From Dechloromonas hankyongensis (lineage in GTDB: Bacteria; Pseudomonadota; Gammaproteobacteria; Burkholderiales; Rhodocyclaceae), in the NCBI RefSeq assembly GCF_022012295.1, contig NZ_JAKLTN010000003.1, positions 117,421 to 181,420 on the forward strand: 64,000 nucleotides of DNA. The letters are read 5' to 3'. The translations under genes were made by a program, and so were the position numbers. Under the pieces are notes generated by a model. That model had not been told where the DNA came from. It ran no database searches and saw only the letters and a program-made list of their open reading frames with translations. This document shows positions 20,847-29,883 of the stretch, one piece after another (the first letter of the stretch is position 1; the number at the start of each line of letters is the position of its first letter).

Positions 20847-21324
20847 GATGCGGCGTTGGACAGGGCTATTAGGAACACTGATTCTAGCATGCGCCCCCAT
20901 GGCTTCCATTGATGCATCCGAGCTTTTAGCCGCCGCCGACCTGCGCGCCGAAGCCGGGCAGGCCGCCCGCGCCGGCGGCCCGCTGATCGTCCTCTACAGC
21001 CGTGCCGATTGCCGGTTCTGCGCAACGGTCAAGCGCGACTATCTCCTGCCGCTGACCTCCAACCATCAGCATGGCCAAACGCCGGTCATTCGCGAAATCA
21101 GTCAGGATCGCCACACCGCGCTAACCGACTTCAAGGGCCAGGCGACAACACATGCCGGCTTCGCCAGCCGCCAGAAAATCAAGCTGGTGCCGGTGGTCGC
21201 CTTCTACGGGCCGGACGGCCGCCAGTTGGCCGCCCCCATCGTCGGCACGCGGATTCCCGATTTCTACCAGAGCTACCTCGACGACGCGATCGAGCAGTCG
21301 GCTCGCCAGCTGAAGACACAATGA
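20845..21324 (+). CDS. Exported thioredoxin-fold protein with CxxC motif
   Basis: This 159-residue protein has a likely signal peptide ([20 protein letters not shown]) and a thioredoxin-like domain with the redox motif CRFC in [13 protein letters not shown] and a conserved proline in [12 protein letters not shown]. It resembles SoxW/thioredoxin_2 family proteins that keep periplasmic thiols reduced, but it lies far from the sox genes. A GGAAGG ribosome site precedes ATGATG at 20845/20848. It overlaps the downstream methyltransferase (ATGA), so the two are cotranscribed. Confidence 0.8.
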   Translation: MMRRWTGLLGTLILACAPMASIDASELLAAADLRAEAGQAARAGGPLIVLYSRADCRFCATVKRDYLLPLTSNHQHGQTPVIREISQDRHTALTDFKGQATTHAGFASRQKIKLVPVVAFYGPDGRQLAAPIVGTRIPDFYQSYLDDAIEQSARQLKTQ

Positions 21325-21926
21325 ACGACACCATCAAGCCGCCGGAGCAGCGTCCGGAACACCCTGATTTCTGGAACAAGCGCTTCGACGAAGGCGTCAC
21401 GCCGTGGGATGCCGGCAAGGCACCGGAGGCCTTTGCCGCCTTTGTCGCCGCTCAACGGCAGCCGCTGACCACGCTGATCCCCGGCTGCGGCAGCGCCTGG
21501 GAGGCAGCCCACCTGGCCGAATGCCGCTGGCCGGTCACCGCCCTCGATTTCTCGCCGATCGCCGTCGCCCGCGCCCGCGAAGTGCTGAGCGATGCAGCCG
21601 TCGATCTGGTCTGCGCCGACTTCTTCACCTACCAGCCGGCACGGCAACTCGACCTGATCTACGAGCGCGCCTTCCTGTGCGCCCTGCCGCGCACGCTGTG
21701 GGCCGGCTGGGGACGACGGGTCGCCGAACTGCTGCCGTCCGGTGCCCTGCTCGCTGGCTATTTCTTCGTCTGCGACCAGCCGAAAGGCCCACCCTTCGGC
21801 ATCCTGCCCGAACAGCTGGCCGACCTGCTGGAGGCCAATTTCACCCTTATCGCCGACAGCGCCGTGAGCGATTCCATTACCGTCTTCGCCGGGCGCGAAC
21901 GCTGGCAGGTGTGGCAACGCCGCTGA
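21321..21926 (+). CDS. TPMT-family (thiopurine S-methyltransferase-like) SAM methyltransferase
   Basis: The 201-residue product has DFWNKRFDEGVTPWDAGKAP at the N-terminus, the SAM-binding LIPGCGSAWEAAHLA motif, VTALDFSPIAVARA as motif II and YERAFLCALP. This is the bacterial TPMT family, whose members methylate sulfur, selenium or tellurium compounds or small thiols. The native substrate here is unknown. The start overlaps the stop of the thioredoxin-fold gene, which hints at a shared thiol or metalloid theme, though that is inference. Confidence 0.82.
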   Translation: MNDTIKPPEQRPEHPDFWNKRFDEGVTPWDAGKAPEAFAAFVAAQRQPLTTLIPGCGSAWEAAHLAECRWPVTALDFSPIAVARAREVLSDAAVDLVCADFFTYQPARQLDLIYERAFLCALPRTLWAGWGRRVAELLPSGALLAGYFFVCDQPKGPPFGILPEQLADLLEANFTLIADSAVSDSITVFAGRERWQVWQRR

Positions 21927-22068
21927 CGCTCCGGATGGCACAAAGGAACTCTCGGCGGCCAAAACGTTCCTATTTGCAGGCCTCCGGATAACATTTTGTT
22001 GCAATCGGCTTGTCGGCAGAATCCGCCCTTGAGTCGTTACTTGGTCACCACAACGAAGGAATATCCGT
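21927..22068. other. Intergenic region before the exported Arg/Asp-rich gene
   Basis: The gap holds a weak inverted repeat (GGAAC at 21946-21950, GTTCC further on) and the TCCGGAT unit twice. A GAAGGA ribosome site precedes the next gene. No convincing promoter boxes were identified. Confidence 0.3.
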
Positions 22069-22551
22069 ATGAAACGTCTTCTAATCGCTGCCACACTGGC
22101 CGCCGCTGCTACCTTGAGCGCCCCGGCCTCCGCCCAGGTTTCGATCAGCATCGGCCAGCCTGGATTTTATGGCCGCCTGGATATCGGCGGCTTCCCCGCC
22201 CCCGCCCTGCTCTACCCGCAACCGGTGATGATCCAGCCGGTACCGATGGGCCGCCCGCCGCTTTATCTGCGCGTGCCGCCCGGACACGCCAAGCACTGGA
22301 GCAAGCACTGCCACGAATACGGCGCCTGCGGCGAACGCGTCTATTTCGTCCGCGACAGCTGGTATCAGCGGGAATACGTTCCTCGTTACCAGGAACGCTA
22401 CGGCCATCGCGATTACGATCGCCACGATGGCTACCGCGACGGTTATCGTGACGGCCGTCGTGATGACCGCCGCGATGATCGCCACGAACGCCGGGGCGAC
22501 GACCGGGGCGACCACGGGCACGGCCATGGGCACGGTCGCGGCCGCGACTGA
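22069..22551 (+). CDS. Exported protein with Arg/Asp/His-rich low-complexity tail
   Basis: The 160-residue product has a clear signal peptide (MKRLLIAATLAAAATLSAPASA). A neutral Pro/Gly-rich middle contains two cysteines (KHCHEYGACGE), and from about residue 105 there is a tail made of YRDGYRDGRRDDRRDD-type units ending in an HGHGHGHGRGRD run. Similar exported proteins with RDDRR or RGHGH tails are common in Rhodocyclales and Burkholderiales and have no known function. The His/Asp-rich end could bind metal ions, which is inference. Confidence 0.8.
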   Translation: MKRLLIAATLAAAATLSAPASAQVSISIGQPGFYGRLDIGGFPAPALLYPQPVMIQPVPMGRPPLYLRVPPGHAKHWSKHCHEYGACGERVYFVRDSWYQREYVPRYQERYGHRDYDRHDGYRDGYRDGRRDDRRDDRHERRGDDRGDHGHGHGHGRGRD

Positions 22552-22645
22552 CCAGCCAATGCGGGCGCCGCCAACCGGTGGCGCCCGGCAGCACGAGGGG
22601 GTTTGACGTATCATCGGACGTTTCCGCCCCAGCACTGCACCACCC

Positions 22646-25255
22646 ATGAAAACCGATACCCCACAGACCGTCTATCTCAAGGACTACACCCCGCCGGCCT
22701 ACCTGATCGACCACGTCGAACTGGACTTCGACATCCGGGCCGACGGTACCACGGTCACCAGCACTCTAGCCATGCGCCGCAATCCGGTTGCCACCCCGGC
22801 AACCCTGGTTCTCGACGGCGAGGAATTGCATACCCTGAGCGTCGCCGTAGACGGCAAGCCGGCGACGTACACCGAAACGCCGACCAGCCTGAGCCTGAAC
22901 GACCTGCCTGCGGCCTTCACGCTGCAAACGGTGGTCCGCATTCAGCCCGACCATAACACCCGCCTGTCCGGCCTCTATCGCTCGACCGACGGCTATTTCA
23001 CGCAATGCGAGGCGCAGGGTTTCCGCCGCATCACCTGGTTCATCGACCGGCCGGATGTGATGTCGCGCTACACCGTGACCCTGCATGCCGACCAGGCGAC
23101 CTACCCCGTCCTGCTCGCCAACGGCAACCCGGTCGCCGCTGGCGCAGAAGCCGATGGACGCCACTGGGCGACCTGGGAAGATCCGTTCAAGAAGCCGGCC
23201 TATCTGTTCGCCGTCGTCGCCGGCAAGCTCGACGTACTGCGCGATAGCTTCCGCACCGCCTCCGGCCGCGAGGTGCAGCTCGCCATCTACGTCGAACCGG
23301 ACAAGCTCGACCAGTGCCCGCACGCCATGGACGCCCTGAAGAAATCCATGAAATGGGACGAGGAACGCTTCGGCCTCGAATGCGACCTCGACCACTACAT
23401 GATCGTCGCCGTCGGCGATTTCAACATGGGGGCCATGGAAAACAAGGGCCTCAACATCTTCAACACCAAGTACGTGCTGGCGCGCAGCGACGTCGCGACC
23501 GACGTCGATTTCGAGAACATCGACCGCGTCGTCGCCCACGAGTATTTCCACAACTGGACCGGCAACCGCGTCACCTGCCGCGACTGGTTCCAGCTGTCGT
23601 TGAAGGAAGGCCTGACCGTCTTCCGCGACCAGGAATTCGGCGCCGACCTGCACAACCGGCAGACCGCCCGCATCCGCGAGGTGCGCGGCCTGCGCGCCGC
23701 CCAGTTCCCAGAGGATGCCGGCCCGATGGCGCATCCGATCCGCCCGGCCAGCTTCGTCGAGATCAACAATTTCTACACCGCCACCGTCTACGAAAAGGGC
23801 GCCGAGGTCATCCGCATGATCCAGACCCTGATCGGCCGCGACGGCTTCCGCGCCGGCATGGACGAATACTTCCGCCGCCACGACGGACAGGCGGTGACCT
23901 GCGAGGATTTCGTCGCCGCCATGGCCGCCGCCTCGGGCTTCGATTTCGCCCAATTCATGCGCTGGTACAACCAGCCGGGAACGCCGCATGTCGCCGCTAG
24001 CGGCAGCTTCGATGCCGCCGCCGGACGCTACACGCTGCGCTTCACCCAGTCCAACCCGCGTGCCTCGGACGCCGCCCCTTACCTGATCCCGGTCCGCGTC
24101 GCGCTGTTCGATGGCGAAGGCCACCTGCTGGCCGGCAGCGAACAAACGCTGCAACTCACCGCAACGGAGCAGGAATTCCATATCGACAATCTGGCGGCCG
24201 AACCGGTGCCCTCGCTGCTGCGCGATTTCTCGGCCCCGGTCTATCTCGATTTCGCCTACACGCCGGAACAGCTGACCCTGCTGCTGGCCCACGAAAGCGA
24301 TCCGTTCAATGCCTGGGAAGCCGGCCAGCGCCTGGCCTCGACGCTGATCCTCGACGCCGCCCGGGCCATCGCCGCCGGGCAGTCACCGCAGTGGCCGGAT
24401 AGCTTCGCGGCAGCCGCCCGCCGCCTGCTGCAGACCCAGGCCCAGCGCGGCGCCGCCTTCGTCGCCGAAGCACTCACACTGCCCGGCGAGGGCACGCTGG
24501 CTGAGATGATGGAAGTCGTCGATCCCGACGCCCTGCACGCAGCCCGCAACGCCCTGCGCCGCCACCTGGCCGAAGAACTCGAAGGCGAATTCTCCGGCCT
24601 CTACGCCGCCCTCGCCATCAGCGAAGCCTACGCCCCGACCGCCGCCCAAGCCGGTCGCCGCGCCCTGCGCAACGTCTGCCTCGGCTACCTGATGGAACTC
24701 GACACCGACGCGGCACGCCGGCTGGCGCTGCAGCAGTTTGAAAAAGCCGACAACATGACCGACCAGTTCGCCGCCCTGGCGTCCCTGGCCAACGTCAATG
24801 CCGAACTCTGCCCGCAACGCGAACAGGCGCTCGCCGCCTTCTACGCCACGTGGCAAGACGAAGCGCTGGTTGTCGACAAGTGGCTGGCCGTGCAATCGAC
24901 CAGCCGCCGTCCAGACACGCTGGCCACGGTCAAGGCGCTGACCGCCCACCCGGCCTTCGACGCCGGCAACCCGAACAAGATCTACGCCCTGATCCGCAAT
25001 TTCGGCGCCAATCTGGTCCGCTTCAACGCCGCCGACGGCAGCGGCTATGCCTTCATGGCCGACCGCATCCTCGACCTGCACGACCGCAACCCGCAGGTCG
25101 CCTCGCGCCTGGCGCGCTGCTTCGACCGCTGGAAGAAGTTCGACGACACGCGCCAGGACCATGCACGCGCCGCGCTGCAACGCATCCGCAACCATCCCGA
25201 CCTGTCGCGCGACGTACTGGAAGTGGTCACCCGCTCGCTGGGCGAGGCGGCGTAG
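22646..25255 (+). CDS. pepN: Aminopeptidase N (M1 family, PepN)
   Basis: PepN is the broad cytosolic alanyl aminopeptidase. The 869-residue protein matches gamma/betaproteobacterial PepN in length. It contains the exopeptidase motif GAMEN, the zinc site HEYFHNW (H298, H302) with the third ligand E321 in LKEGLTVF, and the C-terminal helical domain (DUF3458). The start at 22646 gives the family N-terminus (QTVYLKDYTPPAYLIDHVELDF). Confidence 0.96.
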   Translation: MKTDTPQTVYLKDYTPPAYLIDHVELDFDIRADGTTVTSTLAMRRNPVATPATLVLDGEELHTLSVAVDGKPATYTETPTSLSLNDLPAAFTLQTVVRIQPDHNTRLSGLYRSTDGYFTQCEAQGFRRITWFIDRPDVMSRYTVTLHADQATYPVLLANGNPVAAGAEADGRHWATWEDPFKKPAYLFAVVAGKLDVLRDSFRTASGREVQLAIYVEPDKLDQCPHAMDALKKSMKWDEERFGLECDLDHYMIVAVGDFNMGAMENKGLNIFNTKYVLARSDVATDVDFENIDRVVAHEYFHNWTGNRVTCRDWFQLSLKEGLTVFRDQEFGADLHNRQTARIREVRGLRAAQFPEDAGPMAHPIRPASFVEINNFYTATVYEKGAEVIRMIQTLIGRDGFRAGMDEYFRRHDGQAVTCEDFVAAMAAASGFDFAQFMRWYNQPGTPHVAASGSFDAAAGRYTLRFTQSNPRASDAAPYLIPVRVALFDGEGHLLAGSEQTLQLTATEQEFHIDNLAAEPVPSLLRDFSAPVYLDFAYTPEQLTLLLAHESDPFNAWEAGQRLASTLILDAARAIAAGQSPQWPDSFAAAARRLLQTQAQRGAAFVAEALTLPGEGTLAEMMEVVDPDALHAARNALRRHLAEELEGEFSGLYAALAISEAYAPTAAQAGRRALRNVCLGYLMELDTDAARRLALQQFEKADNMTDQFAALASLANVNAELCPQREQALAAFYATWQDEALVVDKWLAVQSTSRRPDTLATVKALTAHPAFDAGNPNKIYALIRNFGANLVRFNAADGSGYAFMADRILDLHDRNPQVASRLARCFDRWKKFDDTRQDHARAALQRIRNHPDLSRDVLEVVTRSLGEAA

Positions 25256-25393
25256 CGCCCACACATTGCGATACGCACTGTTGCAAACCGTTACTTGAAA
25301 CGCCGGGGGCCTGCCCTTATCTTGGACACATGTGCTGAACCAGACATCAGCCATGACGGCCCCTCTCCTCCCCCTGACCCCCAGGGCCGTCCA

Positions 25394-25427
25394 GAAAGCC
25401 TCGTACTTCCCCCGGTACGGGGCTTTC
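25394..25427 (+). terminator. Hairpin downstream of pepN
   Basis: A 13-bp stem (GAAAGCCTCGTAC/GTACGGGGCTTTC, one G-T wobble, loop TTCCCCCG) lies in the 224-base gap between pepN and the RNase H-like gene, followed by CGCCTTTCTGG. The T run is short, so it is either a modest terminator or an RNA-stabilising hairpin. Nothing else was recognised in this gap. Confidence 0.6.
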
Positions 25428-25479
25428 GCCTTTCTGGCCTGCGGTTTCGGATTAGCCGGGTGCGGCTACACTAGCCGCC

Positions 25480-26004
25480 ATGGCCAAACGCAGAAAAAAG
25501 AAGGTCGAGCGCATCGTCCACCTGTCCGCGGGACCGCTGCCCGAACGCCTGCGCCTACGCTTCCCCGAGCAAGGACTGGTATTCACCGACGCCAGCCGCC
25601 TGGGTCACGGCGGTCTGGCCGCCGTCCTCTATCGGACGGCCGAGGCGCCACCCCAAGCCTTCACGCGCTGCGTGGCGCCGATCGGCAGCAATGAACTGGA
25701 ATTGCAAGCCGCCATTTTCGGCCTCGAACAGGCCGCGCGACTCTTCGCCGGGCAGAACTTCGCGCTCTTCTCCGACAATCAGGACGCCATCGCTCGCCTG
25801 ACGCTGTGCAAGCAACGGGGCGCCGCCCACGACCCGCAACTGGCCGCGCGGTTTCCCGAGCAGGATCTCGATGCGCTGCTGCAGCCCGCCACGCCGAGCT
25901 GGATTCCGGGGCACGGCCGTTGCCGCGGCAATGCCTTGGCCGACCAGCAGGCGCGACTGGCAGCCGGCGGCGAATTGCTGCCTGAAAAGCTGGTCAGCCC
26001 TTGA
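25480..26004 (+). CDS. RNase H-like protein
   Basis: This 174-residue protein has a lysine-rich N-terminus (MAKRRKKKVER) and an RNase HI-type fold. The four acidic residues expected for catalysis are visible: D in VFTDASRLGHGG, E in NELELQAAIFGLEQA, D in ALFSDNQDAI and D in RGNALADQQARLA. The substrate-handling basic loop of E. coli RNase HI is not obvious, and the middle differs, so this is a divergent RNase H rather than canonical RnhA. The last 11 bases overlap the convergent glutaredoxin gene. Confidence 0.75.
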   Translation: MAKRRKKKVERIVHLSAGPLPERLRLRFPEQGLVFTDASRLGHGGLAAVLYRTAEAPPQAFTRCVAPIGSNELELQAAIFGLEQAARLFAGQNFALFSDNQDAIARLTLCKQRGAAHDPQLAARFPEQDLDALLQPATPSWIPGHGRCRGNALADQQARLAAGGELLPEKLVSP

Positions 26005-26509
26005 TCCAGGGCTGCAGCAGCTGACGCAGCGCCCCTTCATTCCAGCCGTTGATCACCTCGTCGCCGACCACGATCAGCGGCACGCCGTTGCCACCCAGTT
26101 TGTGGTGCTCCTTAAGCGCTTCCGAGCTTTTCTCGATGTCGTATTCGGTATAGCGAATGCCGTTGGCGGCGAAGAACTCGCGGGTCAGCTTGCAGTAACC
26201 GCACCAATCGGTCGCATAGAGTCGGACCTCCGGCTGGCTGCTCGATGCCATCTCGGTCACCGCCACGCGGTGTTGCAGCAAGGGCCGGCCAAACCAGAAT
26301 GCTGCTGCCAGGGCGAGCAGGAGGAACAGCCAGCGACCGGCACCACCGCGCTTCGCGCTTGCCACATTCGGACCATATTCGCGCAGCTCCGGCGGCGGCA
26401 TCGGGCTGCCCGCCTTGGCGTAAGCCTTTTCGCAGGCCGGGCATTGCCAGTCCGGTGTCGTGTCGTCCGCTTTCCGGGCGTAATTGCAGTGCGGGCAGAT
26501 ACGGCTCAT
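25994..26509 (-). CDS. Zinc-ribbon, membrane-anchored glutaredoxin-domain protein
   Basis: The 171-residue product combines three parts. The first is an N-terminal zinc ribbon (CPHC at residues 5-8 and CPAC near 24). The second is a single transmembrane segment (RWLFLLLALAAAFWFG, around 60-75). The third is a C-terminal glutaredoxin/thioredoxin-fold domain with the motif CGYC in YATDWCGYCKLTREFF and the cis-proline in GNGVPLIVVGDEVINGW. The orientation suggests a periplasm- or cytoplasm-facing disulfide reductase; which side is not clear. The ATG at 26509 is chosen because the zinc ribbon starts there. It follows the AlgR-like gene by 23 bases, so it may be cotranscribed with that two-component system. 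Confidence 0.8.
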   Translation of the reverse strand: MSRICPHCNYARKADDTTPDWQCPACEKAYAKAGSPMPPPELREYGPNVASAKRGGAGRWLFLLLALAAAFWFGRPLLQHRVAVTEMASSSQPEVRLYATDWCGYCKLTREFFAANGIRYTEYDIEKSSEALKEHHKLGGNGVPLIVVGDEVINGWNEGALRQLLQPWIKG

Positions 26510-26532
26510 GTCGGTTCTCGTCGCAATCGGTT

Positions 26533-27309
26533 TCAGGAATTCTTGATCAGCGCCTTGGCCGGCGCCCACTGCCGGCGGCTGACCGGCAGCTTTTCCGGGA
26601 TACCGCGCAGCAGCGCCCAACCGTAGGCTTCGGCGTCGTCGCCCGCCGCTTTCTCGAAGCCGGCCAGCGCCGTCCGGGCGACCAGCACGGCGCGGTGCAG
26701 GCGCATGAAGCGGTCGGCGAACTCGATCTCGAGATGGGTCAGCGCCTCATCGAGCAGGTATTCGCGCTCGGCGGTACGCGCCGTCACGTACTTGAGATCG
26801 GCCTTGAAATAGAGGATTTCGCCGACCGGGACGAGGAGCAACCGGCCGCGCTCGTGACAGGACAGATGGGTGCGCCCGCCGCCGCGCATCTCTTGGCCGA
26901 TCCCGGCCAGCACCGATGCATCCGGATGTTGCACCGGCACCTTCTGCAAGGCGGCCAGCAGGCGCTGGGCGCGCACCGGCTTGAGCAGGTAATCGACGGC
27001 ATTCAGATCGAAGGCCTGGACGGCGTAGTTGTCGTAGGCCGTCGTGAAAATGACGGCCGGCGGCTTTTCCAGGCGGCCGAGATGGGTCGCCAGTTCGATG
27101 CCGTCCATGCTGGGCATGCGGATATCGGCGAGCACGACATCGACCGGATGGTCGCGCAGGAAGTCGAGGGCCTGCATGCCGTTCGCCGCCTCGGCGATGA
27201 CCATGCCGGGCAGTTGCAGGGCCAGATCGGACAGCAGGGCACGCAGGCGGTCGCGCGCCAGCGGCTCGTCATCGACGATCAGTATTTTCAAGGGGTTTTC
27301 TGTGGACAT
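26533..27309 (-). CDS. LytTR response regulator, AlgR-like
   Basis: The 258-residue protein has a receiver domain (phospho-acceptor D62 in VLADIRMPSMDG, acidic pocket D13-D14) and a C-terminal LytTR DNA-binding domain (ILYFKADLKYVTARTAEREY and FMRLHRAVLV). This is the architecture of AlgR. The upstream gene encodes its LytS/AlgZ-type kinase and overlaps it by 22 bases. LytTR regulators bind short direct repeats; the target genes here are unknown. In Pseudomonas, algZ-algR lie between argH and hemC, and both neighbours are present in this window. Confidence 0.88.
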   Translation of the reverse strand: MSTENPLKILIVDDEPLARDRLRALLSDLALQLPGMVIAEAANGMQALDFLRDHPVDVVLADIRMPSMDGIELATHLGRLEKPPAVIFTTAYDNYAVQAFDLNAVDYLLKPVRAQRLLAALQKVPVQHPDASVLAGIGQEMRGGGRTHLSCHERGRLLLVPVGEILYFKADLKYVTARTAEREYLLDEALTHLEIEFADRFMRLHRAVLVARTALAGFEKAAGDDAEAYGWALLRGIPEKLPVSRRQWAPAKALIKNS

Positions 27310-28301
27310 GGCAGGGTAATGCGCACCTCGTAGCGACTGTCTTCGATCACGGTTTCCAGCCGGGCTTCGAGATCGTAATACAGGGCGAGGCGTTCGCGGA
27401 TATTGGTCAGAGCCATCCGGTTGCCAGCGGCATGCTGGGCCTGACCGGTGGTCGGGTTGGCGATGGCGATATGCAACTCGTTAGCCTTTTGCTCGATGGC
27501 GATGCGCACCACGCCGCCTTCCGCCGATGGCTCGATGCCATGGTAGACGGCATTTTCGAGCAGGGGTTGCAGCATCAGCGGCGGAATGGGGAGGTCCATC
27601 GCCACGCTACCTACCCGCCAGTCGACGCTCAAACGCTCGCCCAGGCGCAATTTCTCCAGTTCCAGGTACTGCCGGCCCAAGGCGATTTCATCGGCCAGGC
27701 AGACCATCTCGCCCGGGTCGCGCATCGCCGCCCGGAACAGGTCGGACAGGGACTCCAGCGCCTCCTCGGCCTGCTGCGGCCGGGCGCGGATCAGCGACAG
27801 CACGGCATTCAGCGAGTTGAACAGAAAATGCGGCCGGATACGGGAATTGAGGGCGGCCAAGCGGGCTTCAGCCTGGGCCGGCGACAGTGCGCGCGAACGC
27901 AATTCGAAATAGCCGAGCAGCAGCATGGTCGTCGCCATGGCCAGCAGCACGGCGCGCAGCGCGCCCCCGGTTTCGACCAGCGCCAGGCTGCGGGCATAGA
28001 GAAACATGCCGGCGGCCAGCCCGCCGGCCAAACCGACGACACAAGTCTGCCCAACGCGCAGGGGCAGACGCCACAGCATGTCGCGCAGCAGGGAAAGCAG
28101 GCCCAGTTCGATCAGGAGTAGAGGTTCGACGACGGCCGCCAGTTGCAGATAATTGTCCAGCCATTTGCCGATATCGCTGGCCTGGACCAAGGCCGCCAGC
28201 GCGGCCAGTGCATTGACACCGATCAGCACACGCAGCATGACCCCGAAATTGCGCCAGTCGGGCAAGGGGTAGGTTGCCGGAAAGTGCCGTATACTTGTCA
28301 T
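27288..28301 (-). CDS. LytS/AlgZ-type sensor histidine kinase
   Basis: This 337-residue kinase has five or so transmembrane helices in its first 130 residues and the His_kinase domain of the LytS/AlgZ group. The phospho-acceptor is H158 in RPHFLFNSLNAVLSLI, the N-box appears as LQPLLENAVYHGI and there is an HATPase_c tail. The ATG at 28301 begins MTSIRHFPATYPLPDW; the longer frame to 29735 is the complement of argH and is rejected. It is divergent from argH with 57 bases between. Confidence 0.88.
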   Translation of the reverse strand: MTSIRHFPATYPLPDWRNFGVMLRVLIGVNALAALAALVQASDIGKWLDNYLQLAAVVEPLLLIELGLLSLLRDMLWRLPLRVGQTCVVGLAGGLAAGMFLYARSLALVETGGALRAVLLAMATTMLLLGYFELRSRALSPAQAEARLAALNSRIRPHFLFNSLNAVLSLIRARPQQAEEALESLSDLFRAAMRDPGEMVCLADEIALGRQYLELEKLRLGERLSVDWRVGSVAMDLPIPPLMLQPLLENAVYHGIEPSAEGGVVRIAIEQKANELHIAIANPTTGQAQHAAGNRMALTNIRERLALYYDLEARLETVIEDSRYEVRITLPCPQKTP

Positions 28302-28358
28302 CTTTGTGCGGGTTTCTCTGAAATTCGTCGCCGATCTGCCCCATTCTAGACCAGAGTC

Positions 28359-29747
28359 ATGACTTCCAACGCCAATCAATACACCTGGGCCGGCCGCTTC
28401 TCCGAGCCGGTTTCCGATCTCGTCAAACGCTATACGGCTTCGGTCGACTTCGACAAACGCATGTGGCGTCAGGACATCCGCGGTTCGCTGGCGCACGCCA
28501 AGATGCTGGCCAAGCAGGGTATCATCAGCGCCCAGGATTTCGCCGACATCGAGCGCGGCATGGCCATCGTCACCCAGGAAATCGAGTCCGGCCAACTGGA
28601 ATGGTCGATCGACCTGGAAGACGTGCACCTCAATATCGAGAAGCGCTTGACGGCACTGGTCGGCGATGCCGGCAAGCGCCTGCATACCGGCCGTTCGCGC
28701 AACGACCAGGTGGCCACCGACATCCGTCTTTACCTGCGCGACGCCATCGACGACATCCAGGCCCTGCTCAAGGCCTTCCGGGGCGCCCTGGTCGATCTGG
28801 CCGAGAAGGAAGCGGCTACGGCCATGCCCGGCTTCACCCACCTGCAGGTTGCACAGCCGGTCACCTTCGGCCACCACATGCTGGCCTATTTCGAGATGTT
28901 CGGCCGTGACGGCGAGCGCTTCTCCGACTGCCGCAAGCGCGTCAGCCGCCTGCCGCTCGGTGCCGCCGCGCTGGCCGGCACCACCTATCCGATCGACCGC
29001 GAATTCGTCGCTGCCGAGCTGGGCTTCGAGGGCGTCTGCGAGAACTCGCTGGATGCTGTCTCCGACCGCGACTTCGCCATCGAATTCACCGCCGCCTGTT
29101 CGCTGTTGATGATGCACATCAGCCGCCTCTCGGAAGAACTGGTGATGTGGATGAGCCCGCGCGTCGGCTTCATCCAGATCGCCGACCGCTTCTGCACCGG
29201 CTCGTCGATCATGCCGCAGAAGAAGAACCCGGACGTGCCGGAACTGGCGCGCGGCAAGACCGGCCGCGTGTACGGCCAGCTGATGAGCCTGCTGACCCTG
29301 ATGAAGTCGCAGCCGCTGGCCTACAACAAGGATAACCAGGAAGACAAGGAACCGCTGTTCGACGCCGTCGACACCGTCACCGACACGCTGCGCATCTTCG
29401 CCGACATGGCCGGCGGCATCACGGTGCGCGCCGACAATATGAAGGCCGCGCTGACCCAGGGCTTCGCCACCGCCACCGACCTCGCCGACTACCTGGTCAA
29501 GAAGGGTCTGCCCTTCCGCGACGCGCACGAAGCAGTCGGCCACGCTGTCAAGGCCGCCGAAGCCAAGGGAGTGGACCTGCCGCAGCTGACGCTGGACGAA
29601 ATCCGCGCCTTCTGCCCGCAGGTGGAAGCCGACGTCTTCGCCGTGCTGACCGTCGAAGGCTCGCTCGCCTCGCGCAACCACATCGGCGGCACGGCCCCGG
29701 CACAGGTCAAGGCGGCTATCGCCCGCGCCCGCCAACGCCTCGGCTGA
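28359..29747 (+). CDS. argH: Argininosuccinate lyase ArgH
   Basis: ArgH splits argininosuccinate into arginine and fumarate in the last step of arginine synthesis. The 462-residue protein shows the WAGRFSEP start, the [14 protein letters not shown] motif with catalytic histidine, and the fumarase/lyase signature [12 protein letters not shown] with the mobile-loop serine (S283). Length is standard. It is divergent from the AlgZ-like kinase, the arrangement seen in pseudomonads. A strong terminator follows. Confidence 0.97.
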   Translation: MTSNANQYTWAGRFSEPVSDLVKRYTASVDFDKRMWRQDIRGSLAHAKMLAKQGIISAQDFADIERGMAIVTQEIESGQLEWSIDLEDVHLNIEKRLTALVGDAGKRLHTGRSRNDQVATDIRLYLRDAIDDIQALLKAFRGALVDLAEKEAATAMPGFTHLQVAQPVTFGHHMLAYFEMFGRDGERFSDCRKRVSRLPLGAAALAGTTYPIDREFVAAELGFEGVCENSLDAVSDRDFAIEFTAACSLLMMHISRLSEELVMWMSPRVGFIQIADRFCTGSSIMPQKKNPDVPELARGKTGRVYGQLMSLLTLMKSQPLAYNKDNQEDKEPLFDAVDTVTDTLRIFADMAGGITVRADNMKAALTQGFATATDLADYLVKKGLPFRDAHEAVGHAVKAAEAKGVDLPQLTLDEIRAFCPQVEADVFAVLTVEGSLASRNHIGGTAPAQVKAAIARARQRLG

Positions 29748-29765
29748 TTCGCCTCACCCACATGC

Positions 29766-29797
29766 AAAACCGCCGGCAAAACCGGCGGTTTTTTTGC
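29766..29797 (+). terminator. Intrinsic terminator after argH
   Basis: The stem AACCGCCGG/CCGGCGGTT with loop CAAAA is followed by a run of seven T residues beginning 19 bases past the argH stop codon. Confidence 0.92.
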
Positions 29798-29830
29798 GTC
29801 TATTTAATTAGCGGTTTAATATATAAGCAT

Positions 29831-29847
29831 TCAATAATATTTATTGA
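29831..29847. promoter_or_regulatory. Perfect AT-rich palindrome before the OsmC-like gene
   Basis: TCAATAA-TAT-TTATTGA is a perfect inverted repeat (7-3-7) in an AT-rich stretch between the argH terminator and the osmC-like start, 36 bases before the ATG. It looks like an operator or core promoter element. It is not an FNR or CRP box. The binding protein is unknown. Confidence 0.5.
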
Positions 29848-29883
29848 TTAACCTGCCAATACAATCAAACCAGGACGCACAGC

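Noticed and set aside
27288..29735. An 815-codon minus-strand frame extending the AlgZ-like kinase over argH
   Set aside because: The upstream 478 codons are the complement of the conserved argH gene; the kinase starts naturally at ATG 28301.
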